Shown piece by piece: positions 34,289 to 42,169 of a stretch of DNA of 64,000 bases. A program made the position numbers and the translations under genes. The notes beneath the pieces are model-generated. The model searched no databases. It was not told where the DNA came from and saw nothing but the letters and a program-made list of their open reading frames with translations. Positions within the stretch are counted from its first letter, which is position 1. Every line of letters starts with the position of its first letter. The stretch is taken from contig NZ_PTJS01000001.1 in NCBI RefSeq assembly GCF_002941025.1, forward strand, positions 8,393,765 through 8,457,764, written 5' to 3'. The stretch comes from Streptomyces sp. QL37 (GTDB taxonomy: Bacteria > Actinomycetota > Actinomycetes > Streptomycetales > Streptomycetaceae).

Positions 34289-35584
34289 TCACCTCTCCAG
34301 GACGTCGGCGACCTCGTTGGCCATCGCCCGGTAGCCGGCGTCGTTGGGGTGCAGCGCGTCCTTGTAGGCGTAGGCGGCATCGAGGCGGTCGGGGTCCGAG
34401 GGGGAGGCGAGCGCCCGGTCGAAGTCGACGTAGGCGTCGAACTCGCCCGAGTGCCGGATCCAGTCGTTCACCTCGTTGCTGACCTGCGCCGCGTGCGGGC
34501 CCCAGTGGTCCGAGCCCTTGAAGGGCAGCAGGGTCGCCCCGATGACTTCGAGACCCTTCTCGTGCGCGGCGTCGATCAGCGTGCGGTAGGCGCCGATGAG
34601 CTGGCGGGACGACACTACGGGGGCGGGCTTGTAGGTGGCGGGCGGATTCGGCCCCTTGGCGGCTTCGCTGAAGCCGATGTCGTTGAGCCCTTCGAGGACG
34701 ACGACCGTGGAGATGCCCGGCTGGTCCAGGACGTCCCGGCCGAAGCGGGCGGTGGCGCGCTCACCGAACCAGGCGGAGTCGTTGAGCGCGAGGTTGCCGC
34801 CGATGCCCTGGTTGACGACCGGGCGCCCCGTCAGCTCGGCGAGGGAGTCGGAGTAGCGCCGGTCGGTGTTCGGCGTGGAGCCGAAGCCGTCGGTGATGGA
34901 GTCACCGAAGACGGCGACACCGGACCCGTCGCCCGTGCCTCGGGCGTACTTCCGAGCTGCCCCCGTGGGGTGCGCGTTCGCGGCGCCGCCGACCTCGACG
35001 GCGGAGAGGTAGTACCAGGACTGGGTGCTGCCCGTGTACGCGGTGCCCGCCGTGTCGGCCCTGTGATCACCTTCTGCCCGGTAGGTGTCGGCCCAGCCCT
35101 GGGAGTGGAAGGTGGCAGGGCCCGTGGTCCCCGCGAAGTAGAGCGTGACGGTCACCGACTCCAGGCTCTCCAGGCCCAGTTCGGCCGCGTCGCTGCGGAG
35201 TTCCCCATGGGCGGGTATCCATGTCGACCGTTCGCCGTTGAAGGTGAGGTGGCGGACCGATCCCTTCTCGACCGCCGCGCCCTGGGAGGTGCGTGCGATC
35301 ACCGCCCCCGTGATGCGCAGCGGCGACGTTCCGTACGCGTTGGAGAGCCGGATCCTGGCCAGGCTGCCGCCCTTGGTGACACGGACGACCTGGCGCACGG
35401 ACTGGTGTGAGAAGCCTTCCTGGGACCAGTTGGGCGTGAAACCGGTGCTGGGCAGCTGGGGGGAGGCGCCCCAGGCGGCGGTCCAGGCGACGGGCGCCGC
35501 CTCGGCCGGGGCGGCCAGGGCGCCGAACGCGAGCGACCCGGCGAGGAGGGGGGCGGCGACGCGGCGTACGTGGGAAGTGTTCAC
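34289..35584 (-). CDS. Secreted SGNH/GDSL hydrolase
   Basis: A 431-residue exported esterase: signal peptide (about 1-29, ALAAPAEAA), an N-terminal beta-domain, then the SGNH core. VAVFGDSITDGFGS carries the catalytic Ser (block I), NQGIGGN block II Gly, LEGLNDIG block III Asn, and DALHPNDAGYR block V Asp/His. It hydrolyses esters or polysaccharide acetyl groups; the substrate is unknown. A strong inverted repeat precedes it at 35608. Confidence 0.9.
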   Translation of the reverse strand: MNTSHVRRVAAPLLAGSLAFGALAAPAEAAPVAWTAAWGASPQLPSTGFTPNWSQEGFSHQSVRQVVRVTKGGSLARIRLSNAYGTSPLRITGAVIARTSQGAAVEKGSVRHLTFNGERSTWIPAHGELRSDAAELGLESLESVTVTLYFAGTTGPATFHSQGWADTYRAEGDHRADTAGTAYTGSTQSWYYLSAVEVGGAANAHPTGAARKYARGTGDGSGVAVFGDSITDGFGSTPNTDRRYSDSLAELTGRPVVNQGIGGNLALNDSAWFGERATARFGRDVLDQPGISTVVVLEGLNDIGFSEAAKGPNPPATYKPAPVVSSRQLIGAYRTLIDAAHEKGLEVIGATLLPFKGSDHWGPHAAQVSNEVNDWIRHSGEFDAYVDFDRALASPSDPDRLDAAYAYKDALHPNDAGYRAMANEVADVLER

Positions 35585-35607
35585 GACCGACTCCTAATGG
35601 GGATGCA

Positions 35608-35657
35608 GTTCCGTTAAGTTCATGGGAACCGTAACAGATCCACGAACTTAATGGAAC
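35608..35657. promoter_or_regulatory. Long inverted repeat upstream of the GDSL hydrolase
   Basis: Arms GTTCCGTTAAGTTCATGG (35608-35625) and its counterpart at 35640-35657 match at 16 of 18 positions around a 14-base spacer. The GAACTTAA/TTAAGTTC core is itself almost palindromic. It sits 24 bases before the GDSL start, so repressor binding is likely; the regulator is not adjacent. Confidence 0.6.
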
Positions 35658-35751
35658 CACAGACCTGTTTGTGGCGCTCGATGATCCTTTCCCGTCCAAG
35701 GTCGGCCGGCGGCTGCGGCTCTGTCGCGAAGGGTTGACAACGATCCACCAC

Positions 35752-35772
35752 GCCGAGACTCTTTTTAGAAAG
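35752..35772 (+). promoter_or_regulatory. Operator-like site before the SDR gene
   Basis: CTTTTTAGAAAGTGATTCC lies downstream of TTGACA (35734-35739). Read on the opposite strand it shares T-GA-T--C-TTCTAAAAAG with the site before the acyl-CoA dehydrogenase at 39374, so the same TetR may control both units. Confidence 0.4.
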
Positions 35773-35839
35773 TGATTCCAACATTGACCGGCCGCGTAAG
35801 TCCGTGGGGCCGGGCTTGAGTTACGGACGGGAGAGACTC

Positions 35840-36763
35840 ATGGGCGGCGTCATGGACGGCCGGGTCGTGATCGTCACAGGGGCGGCCCGCGGCATCGGCC
35901 GCGGCCACGCGCTGGAATTCGCACGGCAGGGCGCGAAGGTGGTGGTCAATGATCTGGGCTCGGAGGTCGACGGGACCGGGGCCGCCTCCGGGCCGGCGAG
36001 CGAAGTGGTCCGTGAGATCCGTGAGGCCGGTGGTGAGGCGGTCACCAACGGCGACGACGTCTCCGACTTCGAGGGTGCGCGGAGACTCGTGGAGTCCACG
36101 GTGGCGCGCTTCGGGGACCTGCACGTACTCGTGAACAACGCCGGGATCCTGCGCGACCGGATGCTGGTGAACATGACCGCCGCCGAGTGGGACGCCGTGA
36201 TACGGGTGCACCTGGGAGGCACGTTCGCCCCGCTGCGCCACGCGGCGGCTTACTGGCGGGCTCGGGCGAAGGCGGGCGTCCGGACCGACGCGCGCGTCAT
36301 CAACACGACGTCCTCGTCCGGCATCTACGGAAATCCCGGCCAGGCCAACTACGGCGCGGCCAAGGCCGGGATCGCCGCACTGACCGTGATCGCCTCGCGC
36401 GAACTGGAGCGCTACGGCGTCGCGGTGAACGCCGTGGCGCCCGCGGCGCTCACACGTATGACGGAGGGGCTCCGCCCGGCGCGTCCCGCTCCGGCACCCG
36501 AGGGCTTCGACGCGTCGGCTCCGGACAACATCGCCCGGCTGGTGGTCTGGCTCGGCAGTCCCGCCGCTCGCGGCATCACCGGGCGCGTGTTCAACGTGCG
36601 GGGCGGCTCGATCAGCGTCGCGGAGGGCTGGCACGCCGGGCCCGGGATCGACAGGGAGTCACGCTGGGAACCGGCCGAGCTGGACGAGGTGATCCCCGCC
36701 ATGGTCGGCAAGGCCCGCCCCAACGCGCTGCAGAACGGCCTCGCACCGGCAGGGGGCTCCTGA
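35840..36763 (+). CDS. Short-chain dehydrogenase (3-hydroxyacyl-CoA dehydrogenase-like)
   Basis: A 307-residue SDR. VIVTGAARGIGRGHALEFARQGAKVVVNDLG is the NAD-binding motif and a YGAAKAG motif supplies catalytic Tyr and Lys, after TSSSG. The 307-residue length and extra C-terminal segment fit the hydroxyacyl-CoA dehydrogenase half of HSD17B4-type multifunctional enzymes. It is directly coupled to the MaoC hydratase. ATG 35840 has GACGGGAGAG upstream. Confidence 0.88.
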   Translation: MGGVMDGRVVIVTGAARGIGRGHALEFARQGAKVVVNDLGSEVDGTGAASGPASEVVREIREAGGEAVTNGDDVSDFEGARRLVESTVARFGDLHVLVNNAGILRDRMLVNMTAAEWDAVIRVHLGGTFAPLRHAAAYWRARAKAGVRTDARVINTTSSSGIYGNPGQANYGAAKAGIAALTVIASRELERYGVAVNAVAPAALTRMTEGLRPARPAPAPEGFDASAPDNIARLVVWLGSPAARGITGRVFNVRGGSISVAEGWHAGPGIDRESRWEPAELDEVIPAMVGKARPNALQNGLAPAGGS

Positions 36764-36764
36764 C

Positions 36765-37622
36765 ATGGCCCTCGACCACAGCGTGATCGGAGTCGAGTCC
36801 GCACCCGTGGAGCGGTCCTGGACCTCCGCCGACACCCTGCTGTACGCGGTGGGGGTCGGCGCCGGGCTCGACGACCCGCTGACTGAACTCCCCTTCACCA
36901 CGGAGAACACCCGGGGCGTGGAGCAGCAGGTGCTGCCGACGTTCGCCGTACTGGCCGCCCAGGGAGGCCGCGGCCCCGGCATCGGGGCGTTCGACCCGGC
37001 GATGCTGGTGCACGCCGAGCAGTCGTTCGACCTGCACCGGCCGCTCGCGCCGGCCGGGAGCGTACGCATCACGTCCAAGGTCACCGGGATCCATGACAAG
37101 GGCTCCGGTGCTCTGGTGACCAGCGAGGCGGTGGCCGTGGACCCCGGCTCCGGCGAGCCGCTGATCACGTCGCGCAGCGCGGTGTTCATCCGCGGGGAGG
37201 GCGGGTTCGGAGGCGAGCGCGGACCGCGGTCCAGCTGGCCGGAACCCGACCGTGCGCCGGACCACACGGTCACTTACCCGACCAGGCCCGAACAGGCGCT
37301 GCTCTACCGGCTGTCCGGGGACCGCAACCCCCTGCACAACGATCCCGCCTTCGCGGCGAAGGCCGGTTTCGGCCGGCCGATCCTGCACGGCCTGTGCACC
37401 TACGGGTTCACCGGGCGCGCGCTGCTGCACACCCTGGCGGGATCGGATCCGTCCCGGTTCGCCTCGATGTCCGGCCGTTTCAGCAACCCGGTGTTTCCCG
37501 GCGAGCCGCTCACCGTCTCCGTATGGGAGGACGGGGACGCCGCACGGTTCCGTACCACCAAGGCGGACGGGACCGTCGTGATCGACCGTGGACGGGTCAC
37601 CGTCCACGCGTCGCCCCGTTGA
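36765..37622 (+). CDS. MaoC-family enoyl-CoA hydratase (hydratase 2)
   Basis: A 285-residue double hot-dog protein. The C-terminal half has the hydratase-2 signature YRLSGDRNPLHNDPAFAAKAGF with catalytic Asp and His, followed by PILHGLCTYGF. Its ATG begins one base after the SDR stop, so the two are translationally coupled; together they form the hydratase and dehydrogenase functions of eukaryotic peroxisomal HSD17B4. It hydrates (R)-type enoyl-CoAs. Confidence 0.9.
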   Translation: MALDHSVIGVESAPVERSWTSADTLLYAVGVGAGLDDPLTELPFTTENTRGVEQQVLPTFAVLAAQGGRGPGIGAFDPAMLVHAEQSFDLHRPLAPAGSVRITSKVTGIHDKGSGALVTSEAVAVDPGSGEPLITSRSAVFIRGEGGFGGERGPRSSWPEPDRAPDHTVTYPTRPEQALLYRLSGDRNPLHNDPAFAAKAGFGRPILHGLCTYGFTGRALLHTLAGSDPSRFASMSGRFSNPVFPGEPLTVSVWEDGDAARFRTTKADGTVVIDRGRVTVHASPR

Positions 37623-37698
37623 CGCCGCTCGCCGGCCGTGGCGGTCCGGCGCCGGTGCCCGCCGTCGGCAGGTCGGCGCCGGTGCCGCGCGGCAGGGG

Positions 37699-38490
37699 TC
37701 AGGGACGTGGCGGGTTGGCGACCGCGGTGGTCATGCAGTAACCGATCGGGCCCGCCGAGTCGTGCAGCGTGCAGTGCCCGACGGCCACGCCCTCCTCGCT
37801 GGTGTGGGCGCCGGACTCCAGGCCTATGACGTCACTGAGCGGCAGCCGGCTCAGGCACAGGGTGTAGTCGGCGTTGATGTAATGGAGCCCGGTGTCGCCC
37901 GCATGGACGAGCGGACTCGCGGTGTCCGCGGCCAGTGCGGCCCGTACGAACGGTGACAGCGGCTCGCCGGCGACCAGTTCGCGCGCCTCCCGAAGCCATG
38001 CCCGGCGCTTGACGTCGCCGCGCCAGCCGCCCTTCGCCGAGGCGTTGTGCTCGTCGAACATCCAGGCCGTCCATGCCCCGTCGCGTGGGGTGAAGAGCTG
38101 TTCGGGGGGCGGAGCGTCCCAGGGCGGCGTCGCGGGGACCCGGCCGGGCGGCTGCTCGCTGCGGCGCAGCAGGACGGCGCTGGCCCGCGCGACGACACCG
38201 TTCGCACCGTGGACGGTGGCGTCGGCGACCCGGATCCGGCGCCCGTCGCGCACCCGGTGCGTCTCCACCCGCACGGGCGCCATCGGCGCGTTGCGGAAGA
38301 GGTCGACGGTCAGCCGGGTGAAGTGCAGCCCTTCCGCCGCGTGTTCCGCCTCGAGCGCCCTGGCCGCGAGGCCCCCGAGCAAACGTCCGTGCATCATGCC
38401 TGGCGTCCACCAGCCGCGTGCGTGCGCGGCGGGCACCAGCTTGCCACCCGCACCGGTGAAGAACGCCTCCTCCTGCTCCGTCCCTGCCAC
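37699..38490 (-). CDS. TesB-like acyl-CoA thioesterase
   Basis: A 263-residue tandem hot-dog protein of the TesB/acyl-CoA thioesterase type: WWTPGMMHGRLLGGLAARALE and TRLTVDLFRNAPMAPVRVET in the first half, LHYINADYTLCLSRLP in the second. It would release CoA from acyl-CoAs. It lies just downstream of TetR (30-base gap) on the same strand, forming a likely operon. Confidence 0.85.
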   Translation of the reverse strand: MAGTEQEEAFFTGAGGKLVPAAHARGWWTPGMMHGRLLGGLAARALEAEHAAEGLHFTRLTVDLFRNAPMAPVRVETHRVRDGRRIRVADATVHGANGVVARASAVLLRRSEQPPGRVPATPPWDAPPPEQLFTPRDGAWTAWMFDEHNASAKGGWRGDVKRRAWLREARELVAGEPLSPFVRAALAADTASPLVHAGDTGLHYINADYTLCLSRLPLSDVIGLESGAHTSEEGVAVGHCTLHDSAGPIGYCMTTAVANPPRP

Positions 38491-38520
38491 GCGTGCTTCC
38501 CCTCTGTCGCCCTGACCGGG

Positions 38521-39159
38521 TCAGGTGTCGATACTCGTGGAGCCGAGCCGGCGGATCAGGACGATCGCGGCTTCGGTGATCTTGTTGGCCTGGCGCTTCG
38601 ACGAGCTGGTGGCGATCTCGCGCCCCGCCTCACCGATGATCGTGGTCAGTACGGCGACCGTGAGCCGTCCGACCGAGTCGATGCCGGCGCCGAGCAGCAC
38701 CCCGTTCTGCCGGACCCACTCCCGGCTGCGCGTGCGTCTGACCAGTTCGAATCCCGGCGGAGCGTCACCGTCCATGAACAGCCTGGCCAGATCGCGGCGT
38801 TCCCAGGAGCCCTCCAGGAAGGCGCGGGCCCCGGCGATGAAGAGTTCGAGCGCCTCCTCGTCCTTGTCCCCGGCCCTGGCCCGAGCCGCGGCGACCGCGG
38901 TCACCGCGTTCTGCTCGTGGGCGGCCTGGTGCTCCTCCCAGAGGGCGAGGAAGAGTTCGGTCTTGCCACCGAAGTGGTGGTACAGGCTGCCCACGCTGGA
39001 GTCGGCGCGCTCCACCACCGCCGCGACACTCGCCTCGGCGAAGCCCTGTTCGCAGAACACCTCACGGGCGGCGTTCAGAAGCACGCGACGGGTCTCCGCC
39101 GTGCGGCTCCACTGCCAGGCGTTTCCTCCGGACGCGGCGTTACCCGCCTTTCGCGCCAT
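38521..39159 (-). CDS. TetR-family repressor of the acyl-CoA cluster
   Basis: A 212-residue TetR. The helix-turn-helix is NAAREVFCEQGFAEASVAAVVERADSSVGSLYHHFGGKTELF, followed by a helical effector domain. Start 39159 (MARKAGNAAS) has GAGGAGGG upstream; the frame's extension to 39357 is an artefact. It is divergent from the acyl-CoA dehydrogenase and probably binds the two related sites at 35752 and 39374, sensing an acyl-CoA. Confidence 0.92.
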   Translation of the reverse strand: MARKAGNAASGGNAWQWSRTAETRRVLLNAAREVFCEQGFAEASVAAVVERADSSVGSLYHHFGGKTELFLALWEEHQAAHEQNAVTAVAAARARAGDKDEEALELFIAGARAFLEGSWERRDLARLFMDGDAPPGFELVRRTRSREWVRQNGVLLGAGIDSVGRLTVAVLTTIIGEAGREIATSSSKRQANKITEAAIVLIRRLGSTSIDT

Positions 39160-39332
39160 GACGACCCTCCTCGCGTGCGGTCGACGGCCGTCGACACGGT
39201 CACCGTACCGAATCCAATCCCAGAATTGGGCGCACCGCTGTGACAGCGACGTTTCTCCGGCGCACCCGCCCCGCGCCACCACATGCCGTCTGAGCTCCGT
39301 ACATCCGGACCCTCTTGGTGGTGACAGGTGTC

Positions 39333-39394
39333 TTGACACGCCGCTCCGGCCGGGCACAGTCTGAACTGGTTCCTAGAGTTCCGTTCTAAAAAGG
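39333..39394 (+). promoter_or_regulatory. Promoter and operator of the acyl-CoA dehydrogenase operon
   Basis: TTGACA (39333-39338) and CAGTCT (39357-39362) are 18 bases apart. The partial palindrome TAGAGTTCCGTTCTA (39375-39389) lies directly downstream, where a repressor would block transcription. It resembles the TAGA-TCTA layout of KstR-type sites without matching exactly. Confidence 0.5.
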
Positions 39395-39441
39395 CGCGCC
39401 TGTTCCACCTCGTGCGCCCGAACAGGAAAGGACACCTCTCG

Positions 39442-40614
39442 ATGGTCGACTTCTCCCTCAATGTCGAGGAACGTCAGATCCGGGACACCGTGCGCACCTT
39501 CATCTCCAAGGAGGTGATGCCCCTGGAACAGGACGTGCTGCGCAACGAACGAGCCGGCGCCCCCGCGATAACCCTCGATGTGCTCGGCGAGCTCCGGACC
39601 AAGGCTCGCAAGGCCGGGTTCTGGGGGATGAACACGCCCGAGGAGTACGGCGGGATGAACCTGGGCGCCGTCATGTCCGCGATCCTCGCCATGGAGACCG
39701 GAAGGACGTTCGTCCCGTTCAGCTTCGGCGGCTCGGCGGACAACATCCTCTACAGCGCGAACGACGAACAGAAGCAGCGCTATCTCGTCCCGACCATCGA
39801 GGGGGAGCGCCGCTCCTGCTTCGCCATCACCGAGCCGGGAGCCGGCTCGGACGCGCGCAACATCCGCACCCGCGCCGTGCGTGACGGCGGCGACTGGGTG
39901 ATCAACGGCGAGAAGACGTTCATCACCGGCGGCAACGAGGCCGACTTCGTGATGGTGTTCGCCGTCACCGACCCGGGCAGAGGCGCGGACGGCGGGGTCA
40001 CGTGCTTCCTCGTCGACCGGGACATGGGCTGGAAGTCCGAGCCGATCCCGACGATGGGCCAGTGGGGTCCTGCGGCGCTGGTGTTCGACGACGTACGCGT
40101 ACCCGACGAGAACGTACTCGGCGAGGTGGGCCAGGGTTTCGCTCTCGCGCTGCGCTGGATCGGCCAGGGCCGCTACATGATCCCGGCCCGGGCGATCGGT
40201 TCCGCCGAGCGGATGCTGCAGATGGCCGTGGACTACGCCAAGATCCGGCACTCGATGGGTCACCCGATCGGCGACTACCAGGCGATCCAGTGGCAGATAG
40301 CCGACTCGCAGGTCGAGATCGAATCCACCAAGTGGCTCACTCTGTACGCCGCGTGGCGGGTCCAGCAGGGCATGGACGCGCGGCACGCCTCCTCCATCGC
40401 CAAGCTCAACGGAGCACTGATGGCCAATCAGGTGGTGGACCGCGTCCTCCAGATCCACGGCGGGATGGGCTACACCAAGGAGCTGCCGATCGAGCGCTGG
40501 TACCGCGAGCTGCGGCTTCTGCGGATCTTCGAGGGCACCGACGAGATACAGCGCCGCACCATCGCACGCAACCTGCTGAAGGGCCACGTGCGGCTGGGCG
40601 GGATCGGCGAATGA
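39442..40614 (+). CDS. Acyl-CoA dehydrogenase
   Basis: A 390-residue ACAD. N-terminal helices (ERQIRDTVRTFISKEVMPLEQDVL), FAITEPGAGSDARNIRTRA as FAD-side signature, and RIFEGTDEIQRRTIARNLL at the C-terminus carrying the usual catalytic-base Glu region. Such enzymes oxidise acyl-CoAs to enoyl-CoAs; the presence of Ltp2, DUF35 and MaoC partners suggests a branched or sterol-derived chain. Its TGA overlaps the next ATG. Confidence 0.92.
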   Translation: MVDFSLNVEERQIRDTVRTFISKEVMPLEQDVLRNERAGAPAITLDVLGELRTKARKAGFWGMNTPEEYGGMNLGAVMSAILAMETGRTFVPFSFGGSADNILYSANDEQKQRYLVPTIEGERRSCFAITEPGAGSDARNIRTRAVRDGGDWVINGEKTFITGGNEADFVMVFAVTDPGRGADGGVTCFLVDRDMGWKSEPIPTMGQWGPAALVFDDVRVPDENVLGEVGQGFALALRWIGQGRYMIPARAIGSAERMLQMAVDYAKIRHSMGHPIGDYQAIQWQIADSQVEIESTKWLTLYAAWRVQQGMDARHASSIAKLNGALMANQVVDRVLQIHGGMGYTKELPIERWYRELRLLRIFEGTDEIQRRTIARNLLKGHVRLGGIGE

Positions 40615-41765
40615 CCGGACGCAGGCGCGCCGCGATCGTGGGGGTGGCCGAGTCGGAGGTGGGCAGGACCCCGCACCTGACCGTGCTCTCGCAGCAGGCC
40701 CGGGCGAGCAAGGCGGCGCTGGCCGAGGCCGGGCTCCGTCCCGAGGACGTGAACGCGCTCTTCGTGGCAGGGAACTGGTCATGGGCGCCGGCGCTGACCC
40801 TGGCGGAGTACCTGGGACTGCGACCGGACTATCTGGACGGCACCAATATCGGCGGGTCGTCGTTCGAGGCCCACCTCGGCCATGCCACCGCGGCCATCGA
40901 GGCCGGGCTGATCGACGTCGCGCTGATCACCTACGGCAGCACCCAGCGCAGCAACCGCTCCCGCTCCGCCCCCAGACCGCCCGCGACGCTGACGGAGCAG
41001 TTCGACCGGCCCTTCGGGCTGCCGCAGCCGGTCGGCGCCTACGCGCTCGCAGCCAACCGCTACTTCCACCAGTACGGCGCCACGGGCGAGCAACTGGCCG
41101 AGGTCGCGGTCAGCGCCCGGCAGTGGGCGGCGCTCAATCCGGACGCCTGTCACCGTGACCCGATCACGGTCGACGACGTGCTCGGCTCCCCGATGATCAG
41201 CGACCCGCTGCACCTGCTGGACTGCTGCCTGGTCACCGACGGCGGCGGCGCGGTCGTCGTGGCCGCGGAGGACCGCTGGCCCGACATCGGCACCCACCCG
41301 GTCGAGGTGCTCGGCCACGGCGAGACGACCACGCACAGCTCCATCGCCCAGATGCCCGACCTGACCGTCACCGGAGCGGCCCGCTCCGGCCCGGCCGCGA
41401 TGAAGATGGCCGGCGTCACCCACGACGATCTCGACCTGCTGGAGATCTACGACTCCTTCACCATCACCGTGCTGCTCACCCTCGAATCCCTGGGGTTCTG
41501 CAAGCCCGGGGAGGCGGGGGAGTTCGTCAGGCTGGGCCGCACGGCCCCCGGTGGCGACATGCCGATGAACACCAACGGCGGCGGACTGTCCTACACCCAC
41601 CCCGGCATGTACGGCATCTTCCTGCTCATCGAGGCGACCCGGCAGCTGCGGCACGACTTCGCCTCCGACCCGCCGCGGCAGGTCGAGGGGGCGCAACTGG
41701 CCCTGGTGCACGGCACCGGCGGGGTCCTCTCGTCCACGTCCACCGTCGTACTCGGAAGGAGTTGA
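40611..41765 (+). CDS. Thiolase-fold lipid-transfer-type protein (Ltp2-like aldolase)
   Basis: A 384-residue thiolase-superfamily protein. No Cys occupies the usual nucleophile position: the segment reads GTNIGGSSFEAHLGHA. The C-terminal segment GGGLSYTHPGMYG has Tyr in place of the first Gly of the thiolase GHP motif and keeps His. This is the pattern of Ltp2-type proteins, which pair with DUF35 partners to perform retro-aldol cleavage of acyl-CoAs rather than thiolysis. Its start overlaps the previous stop. Confidence 0.85.
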   Translation: MTGRRRAAIVGVAESEVGRTPHLTVLSQQARASKAALAEAGLRPEDVNALFVAGNWSWAPALTLAEYLGLRPDYLDGTNIGGSSFEAHLGHATAAIEAGLIDVALITYGSTQRSNRSRSAPRPPATLTEQFDRPFGLPQPVGAYALAANRYFHQYGATGEQLAEVAVSARQWAALNPDACHRDPITVDDVLGSPMISDPLHLLDCCLVTDGGGAVVVAAEDRWPDIGTHPVEVLGHGETTTHSSIAQMPDLTVTGAARSGPAAMKMAGVTHDDLDLLEIYDSFTITVLLTLESLGFCKPGEAGEFVRLGRTAPGGDMPMNTNGGGLSYTHPGMYGIFLLIEATRQLRHDFASDPPRQVEGAQLALVHGTGGVLSSTSTVVLGRS

Positions 41766-41770
41766 TCACC

Positions 41771-42169
41771 ATGGGGGACCTCGTGCCGGATGCGGAGACA
41801 CGACCGTTCTGGGACGGCATCGCCGCCGGTGAGCTGCGCCTCCAGCGCTGCGAGGACTGCGAACGTGCCGTGTTCTACCCCCGGGCACTGTGCCCGCACT
41901 GTTTCGGCGACCGGCTGGACTGGGTCACCTCCCCGGGGACGGGCACCGTCTACTCGTACACCGTCGCGCACCGTGCATTCGGGCCGTCCGCCGGCGATCC
42001 GCCGTACACCGTCGCCCTCATCGACCTCGACGAGGGCGTACGGATGATGTCGAGGATCGTGGGCGGTGCCACGGTCCGGATCGGTGACCGGGTCGAGCTG
42101 GAGATCACCCGGCTGGGCGGCGAGGAGTCTCCCGCGCTGCCGTGCTTCCGAGTGAAGGAGAGCGCATGA
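41771..42169 (+). CDS. DUF35 OB-fold zinc-ribbon partner protein
   Basis: A 132-residue protein with an N-terminal zinc ribbon (CEDCERAVFYPRALCPHC, four Cys) and an OB-fold (GTGTVYSYTVAHRAFGPSAG). DUF35 proteins bind acyl-CoA and partner thiolase-like Ltp2 proteins. GGAAGGAG lies 8-15 bases upstream of ATG 41771. Its TGA overlaps the start of the next gene. Confidence 0.9.
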   Translation: MGDLVPDAETRPFWDGIAAGELRLQRCEDCERAVFYPRALCPHCFGDRLDWVTSPGTGTVYSYTVAHRAFGPSAGDPPYTVALIDLDEGVRMMSRIVGGATVRIGDRVELEITRLGGEESPALPCFRVKESA

